Assembly (NCBI RefSeq): GCF_019649055.1
Contig: NW_026570619.1
Coordinates: 1 to 27,086, forward strand
Length of the DNA: 27,086 bases
From: Paramacrobiotus metropolitanus
Taxonomy: Eukaryota > Tardigrada > Eutardigrada > Parachela > Macrobiotidae
Direction of reading: 5' to 3'
Of this stretch, positions 1 to 8,694 are shown one piece after another. The position numbers were made by a program, and so were the translations under genes. Position 1 is the first letter of the stretch; each line of letters begins with the position of its first letter. Under the pieces are notes generated by a model that worked only from the letters and a program-made list of their open reading frames with translations, had not been told where the DNA came from and ran no database searches.

Positions 1-588
1 CAAAAGATTAAACAGGCGCTGCTGAATCAGAAGAAACCGCAGAACGATACTGCGCAAGAAGAAAATAGAGCAGCATGCGAAATTCGAAAATTTTTGGCAG
101 AAAATGACAAAACGAATGAACCAAGTTGCGAATGTTGCGGAGAGATAAAGCCAAAGTTTTGGAACTGTTCAGAAGACGAAGAAGAGAAGCTGGCAAGGCA
201 AGAATGGATTAAGCAGAATATCACCGTTAGTAGTAAAGATGAAAGGTCACCTTCCGTTGGAAAAGTTCAAGTGAAAGGTCGCGGAGCAGATGCGAACGCT
301 AAAGGTCACGGTGAAAGTGCCGTGTTAAAAGGTCAAGAAACAGACTTGACACTGCGAACAGCGCAGCAGAAGAATAGCGAACCGGCACAACAGGACTCCG
401 AAGACTCACTTGTTGATGCAGTAACTCTGCAACAGAAGGAAAAATGGCAAAAAGTGGCCTACAGACCGAATGGCAATCACGGGATGTGGATACCTGTGAC
501 GCCAAAAGCAAAGCAGAAAGCGAGAATGTCACAGGAGGATTACTGGGACATGCAACAGTTGCGAACGCAATGTGAAGAAAGCGATTAG
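1..588 (+). CDS. 5'-truncated ORF of the retroelement, charged, with a Cys cluster
   Basis: The frame is open from base 1 and ends at TAG 586-588; no start codon is visible in the window. The first ATG-like choice near 94 is really TTG, so the true start is probably upstream. The product is rich in K, E and Q with no membrane segment. A cysteine group (C43, C45, C46, C56, counted from base 1) resembles a small metal-binding knot; a similar group recurs in the segment just before 2,902. Several AAAGGTCA copies are read here as E-R-S-P, K-G-R and K-G-H. The position upstream of the protease suggests the C-terminal part of a gag-like region, but no capsid or CCHC knuckle can be named. Function unknown. 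Confidence 0.5.
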   Translation, partial: QKIKQALLNQKKPQNDTAQEENRAACEIRKFLAENDKTNEPSCECCGEIKPKFWNCSEDEEEKLARQEWIKQNITVSSKDERSPSVGKVQVKGRGADANAKGHGESAVLKGQETDLTLRTAQQKNSEPAQQDSEDSLVDAVTLQQKEKWQKVAYRPNGNHGMWIPVTPKAKQKARMSQEDYWDMQQLRTQCEESD

Positions 589-1005
589 AAGAGTTGGTTA
601 CCGGGAAACCAGCCCAAGGGTCACTGAACAGTCCCAGCATTCAACGCAGAGGAATATAAGAAGACATGCGCTGACTGGAATTATTCACGTAATGCTCCGC
701 CACAGGATAAACCGCCGAATTATGGAGAAAAAGTCCCCATACAAAAGCTGACAAACGGCGGATTTGTCATGAAGCAACGAAAGGTCACAGGACTTAGCGC
801 AAAATGAACAAAAGGACGGTCAAATGAGATGACGCAAACGCAACAGAATAACGCAGTCGAAAGGTCACGGGACTTATCACAAGCACTGCATAAGGATGCA
901 AACGATCACCAGCGAACAGACGGAATGTCGTCACAAATTGATCAGACGAAAACGAACAATGAAGTGTCAGAAGGTGATCGAATGGATGACCGAAAAGGGA
1001 TATGA
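589..1005 (+). pseudogene. Continuation of the same frame, interrupted by stop codons
   Basis: The frame of the previous ORF stays protein-like after its stop but is cut by TGA at 625-627, TGA at 805-807 and TGA at 1003-1005. The translation keeps the K/E/Q-rich style and motif copies at 780 and 860. After about 1,000 the coding signal moves to another frame (ORF starting at 1,002). Decay of this copy, stop-codon readthrough, splicing and base-call errors would all give this picture; I favour decay or error because single-frame lesions continue through the protease. Confidence 0.4.
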
Positions 1006-1337
1006 TGATTACATATGAAAGGTCACCAGATGAGATGAAAGATAGCGAAGAAGACGAATTGAAGCGAGCGGAGCAAATAACAAGTGAAGTCATGGAGAAG
1101 CTGCGAGATAAGCGAAATGAAAACCGTAAAGAAGAACTGATTCATCAGACGATAAACGAAGTGACTAAAGGTCACATGATGGCACAAAAGCAAACGAGCA
1201 AGTGCAGAACGCTGAAAAGGTCACCAGTGGTAAAATGGCTACAGAGAGAAGCAAATAAACAAGAAAAACCGCGAAAATTTTACGATGTTCGAACTAACGT
1301 TCCACACAGAATCGATAAGCTGAGCGAAATACTGTAA
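1002..1337 (+). CDS. Short lysine/glutamate-rich ORF
   Basis: 111 codons from ATG 1002-1004 to TAA. The product is strongly charged and probably helical or coiled, with three motif copies read in three different ways: E-R-S-P at 1018, K-G-H at 1167 and K-R-S-P at 1216. It overlaps the end of the preceding frame by a few bases and probably belongs to the same interrupted upstream polyprotein rather than being an independent gene. No family recognised. Confidence 0.35.
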   Translation: MMITYERSPDEMKDSEEDELKRAEQITSEVMEKLRDKRNENRKEELIHQTINEVTKGHMMAQKQTSKCRTLKRSPVVKWLQREANKQEKPRKFYDVRTNVPHRIDKLSEIL

Positions 1338-1340
1338 GGT

Positions 1341-1890
1341 CACAGCACTCCAGCTAAAGGGCAAGTGCTTCCCGATATGGATCCAGGACCAGTATCGCTC
1401 ATTCCCGTGAAATGTAAGATTCATACATTGAAGATTCAAAACGGAAATTGCCCAAAAGAATTGAAGCGTATACACACGAAGTGAAAGTGGGAGACATAAA
1501 GGTCAACGCAATGTTGGACACCGGCGCTGAGACGTCGCTGATCAGCAAACCGTTTGTGAGAAGAATGGACTTCACATGCTCCCATTGCCACCAGACAGAT
1601 TGGTGAAAATAAACGGAATTAGTGGAACGTCAGGATTCCTGGTGACGCATTACTGTAGCACCAGTGACCTTAAGGAAGAAGACAAGCGAACATTCATTCT
1701 ACGTCCGACCGAAGTGTGACGACGTACAAGTGTTATTGGGATTTGACTTCTTGGAAAGAAATTCGTATTGATGGACAATGAAGGTGAAGAAGAAAAGAAG
1801 ATGACCCGAAACCAGTTGCCAAAGTACAAGTCGGAAAGGTCACCGAACTTGAAAAACAGAGAAACGTTCCAACTGCTAATAAAACGCTAA
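1341..1890 (+). pseudogene. Retropepsin-like aspartic protease, broken by frameshifts
   Basis: The catalytic signature is clear: a strand followed by A-M-L-D-T-G-A-E-T-S-L-I-S, with D-T-G at 1517-1525. The conserved C-terminal strand L-L-G-F-D-F-L lies near 1,733-1,753 but in a register that needs two frame changes between the two motifs (about 1,570 and about 1,717). Further shifts lie near 1,465 and 1,762. Such proteases act as dimers and process the Gag-Pol polyprotein. Both key motifs survive while the frame does not, so this copy cannot make the protease without recoding. The cause may be mutation or sequence error; the breaks are left as seen. Confidence 0.65.
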
Positions 1891-2463
1891 TCCCAGTACC
1901 AGAGGCACCGGGAAACGTAAAGAAAAAGATGACGCAAAAGAATTGTCACCATTTGGGCAGTTGCAAATGATTCGGCAAGAGATCGAAAACACGTTAAACC
2001 GGACAATGCTGACAAAAGGGAAGAAAAGGTCATCCCAGTACCAGAGGCACCGGGAATGACAAAAGTGCAGCAGGAAGAAATTATCCCAGTACCAGAGGCA
2101 CTGGAAACGATAAACGAAAATGGAAAAGTTGAAAAAGTTATCCCAGTACCAGAGGCACTGGGAAAGGAAGACGAAAGGTTACCAGCGACTGAGAACTTGG
2201 AACCAGAGCGTACCTCGAACCTTTTCGAACCACGATCTGCTACCCAAAATGAAAGGTCACCAGATGAAGCTAAAGAAGAAGTAACAGAACGTGACCCTCA
2301 AAAGGAACCCTTTTTCGAACCACACTCTGCTATCAATGACGAAAGGTCAAAAACACTTGAAGAAATAGCTGCCACACAGAAAGAAGCGACAGCTGCGGCG
2401 AAACAATCGCTCGTGCCGGGCAGGGAGTGGGCAACGCCTATCCCAGTACCAGAGGCACTGGGA
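1891..2463 (+). repeat. Five copies of a 23-base hairpin repeat (I-P-V-P-E-A)
   Basis: The unit begins TCCCAGTACCAGAGGCA and ends ctggga or ccggga. Copies lie at 1891-1913, 2033-2055, 2084-2105, 2141-2163 and 2441-2463. In the best copies (2141, 2441) the ends TCCCAGT and ACTGGGA are reverse complements, giving a 7-bp stem around a 9-base loop. The last four copies, in the frame open from 1,933, read I-P-V-P-E-A-L/P, so the repeat could serve either as a peptide repeat or as an RNA hairpin. Spacing is irregular (142, 51, 57 and 300 bases), so it is dispersed rather than a simple tandem repeat. Confidence 0.8.
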
Positions 2464-2691
2464 ATAAAGACAGCTAAAGTATGGAAGGATAAAAAGAGTG
2501 AAAGGTTACGGGTTTTGAAACGAATAGCTGAAGAGGAACAGATGTTCACAAGTGAAATTCGTAACAAGGCACTCGAACAGTTGAAAGGTCACAGAACACC
2601 AAAAGAACCAGAGGTCATCGAGATATCCTCTGAGGACAAAAGCGTGACTCAATCGAATGTGAGGAAGATACCACAGCACAGGATAAGGTAA
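2056..2691 (+). CDS. Repeat-rich linker ORF after the protease
   Basis: 211 codons from ATG 2056-2058 to TAA 2689-2691; the frame is open from about 1,933, so the ATG may be internal. The product is acidic and low in hydrophobic residues. It contains I-P-V-P-E-A-L repeats and two copies of an F-F-E-P-(R/H)-S-A repeat (2215-2244, 2311-2340) that returns four times in the tail of the pol ORF. That sharing ties this segment to the pol polyprotein. Probably a disordered spacer; no enzymatic motif seen. After the stop the same frame remains open to 3,801. Confidence 0.5.
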   Translation: MTKVQQEEIIPVPEALETINENGKVEKVIPVPEALGKEDERLPATENLEPERTSNLFEPRSATQNERSPDEAKEEVTERDPQKEPFFEPHSAINDERSKTLEEIAATQKEATAAAKQSLVPGREWATPIPVPEALGIKTAKVWKDKKSERLRVLKRIAEEEQMFTSEIRNKALEQLKGHRTPKEPEVIEISSEDKSVTQSNVRKIPQHRIR

Positions 2692-2901
2692 AACCGCAAG
2701 CAGTCAAGGACATTAACTCCAGAAGAACGAGGCGGGAGTTGTCACCACGGTTACTTTGAGGACCCGTGCAGAATACAACCACAATGGGAATGTGCTGAAT
2801 GTTGCGAAAATGCCTCCCAAGATGACCTTTCAGAATGGCCGAAATGTAATGCCGCAATAGCTGACCTTAAAGGTCATGCCCAAAAGGAAGCGAAAAGCAT
2901 C

Positions 2902-3801
2902 ATGCGGACAAACGAAATGTGGAAACCACACATCGAACGGTATCATTGGAATAGATATCGAACGTGGCTGTCATGCGTGGAAAGCTTTATAATTGGGAGA
3001 GGCAAATGGCTAAATCATTGGCTACAACGTGTTGAAAAGGGAATCCAAGATCCCCTTGACCCGGTAGCAACCGAAAAGAGATTTGAAAGAGAGATAGAGG
3101 AGATGAACGAAGAAGGGGAGTTGTGGGAAGAAGCAAGAGTTGACCTTTTCTGGGACTTTCGCGTAAACCACATGTACAAAGGTGAAGGGAGGACGATAAT
3201 TTTCCCGGCAGGACTTGGCACACCTGTTTACGAGTCACTCGAAGCGTATTACAACGCGTTGAAAGAGGGGACCGAAGAAGCATTTGAAAAATACTGGAAT
3301 AAATTCGAAAGAGAAATTCCCACATTTGATGTCAAAGATATGAGAGAATTACAAGTAACCCGGAGAAGAAGGTTACCGGGATTGATGCAAAAGAAAAAGG
3401 TGACCTTTGCACCAGATCCAGACGGAGTGGATTACCCCGAACGAGGCGGTGATACGTGGTGCATGTATGAAACGATTCCAAATGATGAATGGGTCACCGA
3501 AGAACTGATGGCAAACTGCATTTTCGTCGGCCCCAAACGACCTAAAGGCTACGAAACAGTTCAACAGGATGGAATTGATAAAGGGACTGTAAAAGAAGCG
3601 GAAAAAGAGGAACCGGTCAAAGAGATACTTGAAGGAGGATCCAATGAAACAGAAGAAAGTTCAAAGTCGGCTTTCGATATCGCGCAGATGTTAACGGATA
3701 GAGGTGAAATGTGGAGGAAGTTTAAGGAGGAAGTGGAGCGAATATCGAATGAACAGCAAAACCCAGTAACTGAGGGCAAAACGGGAAAGGTCACTCGATA
3801 A
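2902..3801 (+). CDS. Tryptophan-rich helical ORF between protease and RT
   Basis: 299 codons from ATG 2902-2904 to TAA 3799-3801; the same frame is open from 2,692, and that extension carries a C-x2-C-C...C cluster like the one near base 127. The N-terminal half is rich in W, Y and charged residues (W at positions 7, 16, 22, 36 and 40) with several probable amphipathic helices; the C-terminal 80 residues are acidic and probably disordered. It is not a known RT, RNase H or integrase part. Its place between protease and RT is unusual for Ty3/gypsy elements, where these are normally close. It could be a structural or nucleic-acid-binding domain. Family not recognised. Confidence 0.5.
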   Translation: MRTNEMWKPHIERYHWNRYRTWLSCVESFIIGRGKWLNHWLQRVEKGIQDPLDPVATEKRFEREIEEMNEEGELWEEARVDLFWDFRVNHMYKGEGRTIIFPAGLGTPVYESLEAYYNALKEGTEEAFEKYWNKFEREIPTFDVKDMRELQVTRRRRLPGLMQKKKVTFAPDPDGVDYPERGGDTWCMYETIPNDEWVTEELMANCIFVGPKRPKGYETVQQDGIDKGTVKEAEKEEPVKEILEGGSNETEESSKSAFDIAQMLTDRGEMWRKFKEEVERISNEQQNPVTEGKTGKVTR

Positions 3802-3810
3802 CGGTGAGGA

Positions 3811-4293
3811 ATGTCCGCCGACCGAGCTGACCGAAAAGCCATTAACGAGCCTTTGAAGAACATAAATGAAATGGAAAAGTCAAAATCGGACGAAGAAAGG
3901 TCAAACTCCGACCAATCAGAAAGGTCACCAGCGAGAATCCGAGTAGCAAGGAGTCACCCGAGAGTCGCCGCACGAAATGGGCGAAAGGCAAAAAAAGGGG
4001 ACAAACCCCTGCTCAAAAATTCGAAAGCGAAAAAACTTAGCGATTCGCGGGAAAACGAAAGTGACCTTTCGTCAGAAGACGAAGGAGTTGACGAACGCCC
4101 ACTTGAAAAGACTAACAAAGGTCAAGCTACTGCACAAGAATACGAGAGCAGTAACTCAGATTCAGAGTGGACGAGTTCAAGTGATAACTCAACAACTTCG
4201 GAAGATTCAGGTGTAAGTGACCTTTCGGAGCAAGAGGATTTAATGGACTTGGATGAGGATGACGAAGTAGATGAGAAAAAAAAAGGATATTAA
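3811..4293 (+). CDS. Acidic Ser/Asp/Glu-rich ORF overlapping the pol start
   Basis: 160 codons from ATG 3811-3813. Its first half is basic (K/R), its second half acidic (S, D, E), a polarised low-complexity layout. It overlaps the pol ORF by 23 bases across a run of nine A (4276-4284); pol is in the +1 frame relative to it. Only TAA and TGA codons at 3,799-3,807 separate it from the previous ORF in the same frame. It may therefore be a separately started leader or the last part of an upstream polyprotein that enters pol at the A-run. Function unknown. Confidence 0.45.
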   Translation: MSADRADRKAINEPLKNINEMEKSKSDEERSNSDQSERSPARIRVARSHPRVAARNGRKAKKGDKPLLKNSKAKKLSDSRENESDLSSEDEGVDERPLEKTNKGQATAQEYESSNSDSEWTSSSDNSTTSEDSGVSDLSEQEDLMDLDEDDEVDEKKKGY

Positions 4294-7200
4294 AGTCAGA
4301 AGGTTGAAAGTGGAAAAAGCCAGAATGTCGAAAGATGTGATTAAAGTCTACAGTGATCAAAGAATTAAATTGAAACCGTCAAACTGCACAAGGGTAAAGG
4401 TCAAGATGGGAAAATATGCACCGGCCCAGAACAAGCTGATGTTTACACCGGTTCCACAAGTGGAAACTGAAGTGCAACCGTTGGCAGGAGTGACGGATCA
4501 TAGAGGAAAATACTTCGAAATCGTCATTGCGAATCATAGTAGCAAATACAGGATCGTGAAGAAAAATCAGCTTCTCGGCTACGTTGAGCCGTATGAACAT
4601 ATGGAGAATGTAAAGGTCAACGCAGGGACAGTAAAAAACGTACTCGAGGACCCTGAGGTGGACGATACAACAAAAGCTGAATTGAAAAAGATAATCGAAA
4701 ACTTGAAATTGGGACCTGACCTTACCCAAGAACAGAAGAACGACGTGTATAACGCATTTTGGGAATTCTGGAAGGTCCTACCCACATCAAAGAAACCATA
4801 CGGCGATGTGAAAGGGGTCACTCACGTAATCGATACGGGAGATGCGAAACCAGTAAAATGTAACCCGGCCAGAACGAGTTGGACAGGCCGTGAATTTATA
4901 ACGAAACATATCGAAGAGATGTTGGCACAAGATGTGATCGAACCGTCAGACGCCGAGTGGAGTTTTCCAGTCGTGCTGGCAGTAAAGAAAAACGGCGACG
5001 GGACCATGGGGACAAGATTTTGTGTCAACTACATCATGCTTAACAAGCTGACGAGAAAGAATAACTACCCGCTACCGAACCCAGATGAACTGCTTGACGC
5101 GTGCGCAGGTAACAAATATTACGGAAAAATGGACTTACAAAGTGGATTTTGGCAGATCCCAATGGATCCAGCGTCAATCAACAAGACGACCTTTGTAACG
5201 CAAGATGGAATGTACCGATTTAAAAGAATGCCATTCGGCGTATGCAACGGACCAGCAACATTCCAATTGTGTATGGATAAAGTACTTTCGAAAGCGAAAA
5301 GAAAGGGTTGCGTTTTCGGGTATATCGATGACGTTATCTTCGCTGGAAAAACTTGGGAAATCTTCATGCAGAACTTGAGAAACGTCTTAATGAGCTTAGT
5401 CGAAGCAGGATTCACGATTAAGCCAACGAAATGCGAATTCGGAATGAGACAAATGGGATTCCTGGGTCACATACTCAGCGAAGACGGAATTCGAATGGAT
5501 CCGGAAAAGGTCACCGCGGTCTCAGAATTTAAACGGCCTCAAACAGAAAGGCAATTAAGGTCATTCCTTGGACTGGCGAACTATTACCGCAAATTCATAA
5601 TGGGATACGCACAGAAGACTAGCCACCTGTACGAGTTGCTGAGACAAGATAAACACGTGAAGAAGGACTGGACGAAGGTACATGAAGATGAATTCAACAG
5701 TTTGAAACAGTTGTTATGTGAAGGTCCAGTACTGGCAAAGTTTGACCCCGCGAAACCGACCGTCATTGAATGCGACGCGAGTAAAGAAGGAATCGGAGCG
5801 GTGCTGTCACAAGATGGGCATCCGATCGCGTACGCCAGTCGTGTCCTACATGGAGCGGAGAAAAATTACGGTGTAACGGAATGGGAATGTCTGGCAGTAG
5901 TATTTGCTGTCAGGAAATTTAAGCCGTATATCGATTACGCAGAATTCACCGTAAGGACGGATCATCAGGCGCTGACGAACTTGTTGAGGTCAGAAACGAA
6001 TAAAGTTGGAATGAACCCGCGATTGACAAGATGGGCGATGGCATTACAAGGTCATCAGTTCAAAATCGAATATAAACCTGGAAAGTACTGTGACAATGCG
6101 GATGCGTTATCAAGAGCGCCGATTGAAGGTCCAACGTGCCAAGAGGAGGAATTTGATGAGATTCCAAATTTCGAGGACTACAAGAAGGAATTTGACACAA
6201 AAGAACCAGCGATTGAAATTGGCCAGTTGTTCTTACAGATGGTGGAACAACGAGAGAAACGATTAAAGGTCACTTCAGTTACGGCGAACGAGTCGGCTGA
6301 AAATGAAGCAAAAGTGAACCGAGTAAAAAGCTGGTTGCCCACGGTTAGTGACTTAAAGGTCACCGGACTTGACGCGGAATCAACAATTCAGAATGGAAAG
6401 GTCACGGGACTCGATGAAGCAGCGGAGAAGAGAGATGACCTTTGGGAAACGGACAAAGTTACACAAGCGTTGAACGAATGTCCGATCAAACTGCTGAGAT
6501 TCCCAAAACAAACGAAAAAGAGATACAAACCGTTACCACGCTGCAAGGTCATCAGAGATTGGAATGAACTCAGCACAGCGACAGTCCGTATCGTTAACTT
6601 GCAAGGAGACGAAGAAGACGAAGATGATTCAAATTTGCAGTTGAGGAATAAACAGCTAAAAGATCCCCATCTGGCAATGATTATAGATGAATTGGAACAT
6701 CTACCAGACGCAGAAACGAGATCAAAATTCGAAGTACATTACCAGTTGTGGAACGGTATATTGTACCGAGTAAAAGATAAGAATGGGAAACTTGAAAGGT
6801 CATATGTGGTACCGTTGTCCATGCGAAGAGCGATAATTCACGCATTGCACGACGAGAAAGCAGCAGGACATCTGGGATTCGAAAAGACATTATCAGCGAT
6901 AAGACTACGATATTACTGGGACAGAATGAGCACTGATGTGAAGAATTACATACTTGCCTGTCAAGGATGTCAGTTCCGCAAGACACCGAGAAAATGTCCA
7001 CCGGGTAAATTGCAAGAGATAAAGGTCGGACATCCATTCTTCCGAGTGTACGCTGATCTGAAAGGACCGCTGTTACCACCGAAGAAACGCGGATACAAGT
7101 ACATAGCGGTGTTCATCGACCAGCTGACGAAATATGTGATTGCGGTACCAATGAAGACGGCAACGGCTAAAGAATTCGCTAAAGTGTTCGTAAAGCACGT

Positions 7201-8509
7201 GATATTGGTACAGGGAGCACCGCACATCCTACATACGGATCGCGGACGACACTTTACAGCGGAAGTATTGGCAAAGGTCACTAATGTGTTTAAGATTAAA
7301 CACACATTCGGAACGGCGTATCATCCGGAAGGTCAAGGCCAAGTTGAAAGACAGATGCAAACGATTGCGGATGGCCTGGCACAGTACCTGAAAGCGGGAA
7401 ACGAGAGAAAGTTCAACAAGTACCTTCCATATGTCATCTCGGCGATGAACAGAGTCGTGCACGCCACAACGGGATACTCAGCATACTATATGCTACACGG
7501 CAGAGAAACGACAATGCCGGAAGATGTGGTCACAAAAACGAATATCCCAGACGATTACGGGACTCCAGATGAATGGGTGGAGACCATGAAAAGGAACCTG
7601 ACCTTTGCGGAAGAAGTGGCAAAATGCAATATCAAAGATGCATACGAGAAGAATGCGGAAATTTACAATAAGAAGAAATCGGAGCCGAACTTCAAAGTGG
7701 GCGACCTTGTACTGATACGATTACCAAAGGACACGAAACAAGGGAAGAAAGAAAACCAGTCGGACTTTAAGTCGAAATATGATAAAGTGTGGAAGATTCT
7801 GAGTTTTCCGCGAACAAACGAAGCTGAGGTCATCGAGCAGAACCCTAAGAAGGAAGCAGACTTAAAGGTGGTCTCGATCGACCGATTAAAGCTGTGGCAT
7901 CCGCCATTACCTGAGGAGAAAGATTCGCAAAAAGTATCAGAGCGTACCTCGAATTTTTTCGAACCACCTCTGCTACCTGAAGTGGAACAGGGAACAGTGG
8001 AACGAGTAACAGAGCGTACTCAAAAAGACTCGGCAGAATCTTTTTTCGAACCACGCACCCTGCCACCTGACATGAGTAGAGATAAACCGAGGAAGAAGAG
8101 AGGAAGACCCAGGAAAGAAGATAAAGATTTCGAGACAGCGGTTACAAAAAAGTTGAACGCAGAAGCTGGAAATTTGGCAGAAAGGTCACCGGAAGATGAA
8201 ATCGAAGTAGCAGGGCGCGCTTCGCAAAAGGATTTCGAATCGAATCAAAAGCCTTTTTTCGAACCACGTACTGCTACCGGAGATAAAGATGACCTTTTGA
8301 AACAGCAAGTTGGCGCTGGAATATCAGAGCGCGATTCGAATTTTTCCGAACCACGCACTGCTACCGGCAATGAGAATGACCTCATAAGGAAGAGAGAAGA
8401 GGAAATAGAGGCGGTCAAATCAAAAGCTGAACAATTGGGCCGCGATATAGCGACAGAAGAAGAAGAAACCAACTCCTACGGAACTACTGACCCAAAAAGG
8501 CGAACCTGA
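4271..8509 (+). CDS. pol: Ty3/gypsy pol: reverse transcriptase, RNase H, integrase
   Basis: 1412 codons, intact. Residues about 60-110 form the beta-rich linker that normally sits between protease and RT. RT spans about 190-450, with catalytic D288 (K-M-D-L-Q-S-G) and Y-I-D-D at 351-354. RNase H spans about 490-615: D502, E539, D564, and N-A-D-A-L-S-R at 609-615. Integrase has a zinc knuckle H860, H867, C897, C900 and a catalytic triad D929, D990, E1026 with 35 residues between the last two. All catalytic residues expected for these families are present. The protein copies the element RNA and inserts the DNA. The triad is followed by a GPY/F-like basic region, then a tail of roughly 200 residues with four F-F-E-P repeats in place of a chromodomain. 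The ATG at 4271 overlaps the upstream ORF at an A-run, so synthesis may be by fusion. Confidence 0.95.
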   Translation: MRKKKDIKVRRLKVEKARMSKDVIKVYSDQRIKLKPSNCTRVKVKMGKYAPAQNKLMFTPVPQVETEVQPLAGVTDHRGKYFEIVIANHSSKYRIVKKNQLLGYVEPYEHMENVKVNAGTVKNVLEDPEVDDTTKAELKKIIENLKLGPDLTQEQKNDVYNAFWEFWKVLPTSKKPYGDVKGVTHVIDTGDAKPVKCNPARTSWTGREFITKHIEEMLAQDVIEPSDAEWSFPVVLAVKKNGDGTMGTRFCVNYIMLNKLTRKNNYPLPNPDELLDACAGNKYYGKMDLQSGFWQIPMDPASINKTTFVTQDGMYRFKRMPFGVCNGPATFQLCMDKVLSKAKRKGCVFGYIDDVIFAGKTWEIFMQNLRNVLMSLVEAGFTIKPTKCEFGMRQMGFLGHILSEDGIRMDPEKVTAVSEFKRPQTERQLRSFLGLANYYRKFIMGYAQKTSHLYELLRQDKHVKKDWTKVHEDEFNSLKQLLCEGPVLAKFDPAKPTVIECDASKEGIGAVLSQDGHPIAYASRVLHGAEKNYGVTEWECLAVVFAVRKFKPYIDYAEFTVRTDHQALTNLLRSETNKVGMNPRLTRWAMALQGHQFKIEYKPGKYCDNADALSRAPIEGPTCQEEEFDEIPNFEDYKKEFDTKEPAIEIGQLFLQMVEQREKRLKVTSVTANESAENEAKVNRVKSWLPTVSDLKVTGLDAESTIQNGKVTGLDEAAEKRDDLWETDKVTQALNECPIKLLRFPKQTKKRYKPLPRCKVIRDWNELSTATVRIVNLQGDEEDEDDSNLQLRNKQLKDPHLAMIIDELEHLPDAETRSKFEVHYQLWNGILYRVKDKNGKLERSYVVPLSMRRAIIHALHDEKAAGHLGFEKTLSAIRLRYYWDRMSTDVKNYILACQGCQFRKTPRKCPPGKLQEIKVGHPFFRVYADLKGPLLPPKKRGYKYIAVFIDQLTKYVIAVPMKTATAKEFAKVFVKHVILVQGAPHILHTDRGRHFTAEVLAKVTNVFKIKHTFGTAYHPEGQGQVERQMQTIADGLAQYLKAGNERKFNKYLPYVISAMNRVVHATTGYSAYYMLHGRETTMPEDVVTKTNIPDDYGTPDEWVETMKRNLTFAEEVAKCNIKDAYEKNAEIYNKKKSEPNFKVGDLVLIRLPKDTKQGKKENQSDFKSKYDKVWKILSFPRTNEAEVIEQNPKKEADLKVVSIDRLKLWHPPLPEEKDSQKVSERTSNFFEPPLLPEVEQGTVERVTERTQKDSAESFFEPRTLPPDMSRDKPRKKRGRPRKEDKDFETAVTKKLNAEAGNLAERSPEDEIEVAGRASQKDFESNQKPFFEPRTATGDKDDLLKQQVGAGISERDSNFSEPRTATGNENDLIRKREEEIEAVKSKAEQLGRDIATEEEETNSYGTTDPKRRT
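7941..8370 (+). repeat. TTTTTTCGAACCAC repeat in the pol tail (F-F-E-P)
   Basis: Four copies here (7941-7980, 8041-8070, 8253-8280, 8341-8370), plus two upstream at 2215-2244 and 2311-2340. The shared core is T-rich, then CGAACCAC, then a CTGCTACC-like end, read mostly as F-F-E-P-R-T-A-T. Copies at 2215 and 7941 share a longer left flank (AGAGCGTACCTCGAA). The T-run stands out against the purine-rich background and is kept at DNA level. A peptide cleavage or binding site and an RNA element are both possible. Confidence 0.75.
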
Positions 8510-8694
8510 GGATGCAGCCGAGAAGGAACTTCTTGATCGGATAACTAAAGGACGCGAGAACAAATAACCACATAGACATAAATAAGGGGTCACACTAAAT
8601 TAAAAATAAGAGTTGGGAAGGCAAAAAGAAAGGTCACCACTGTGCAAAAAGTTAACTTTTATTGTTTCGTTTTTATAGAAGGTAAGCACAGTTA
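8510..8694 (+). promoter_or_regulatory. Spacer with splice-acceptor-like tract before the second large ORF
   Basis: The 185-base gap between pol and the next ORF changes composition abruptly to pyrimidines at about 8,655-8,679, ending ttttatag just before the ATG at 8,695. A TTAAC branch-point-like sequence lies upstream. This looks like a 3' splice site that would place the second large ORF on a spliced mRNA, as for env in errantiviruses and retroviruses. A donor-like AAGGTAAGC follows immediately, so a short exon is also possible. One AAAGGTCA copy is at 8629. Confidence 0.45.

Noticed and set aside
8041-8055. tRNA B-box-like TTCGAACC in the T-rich repeats
   Set aside because: The full GGTTCGANNCC box is not completed on either strand, there is no A box at the right distance and no cloverleaf; it is part of the F-F-E-P coding repeat.
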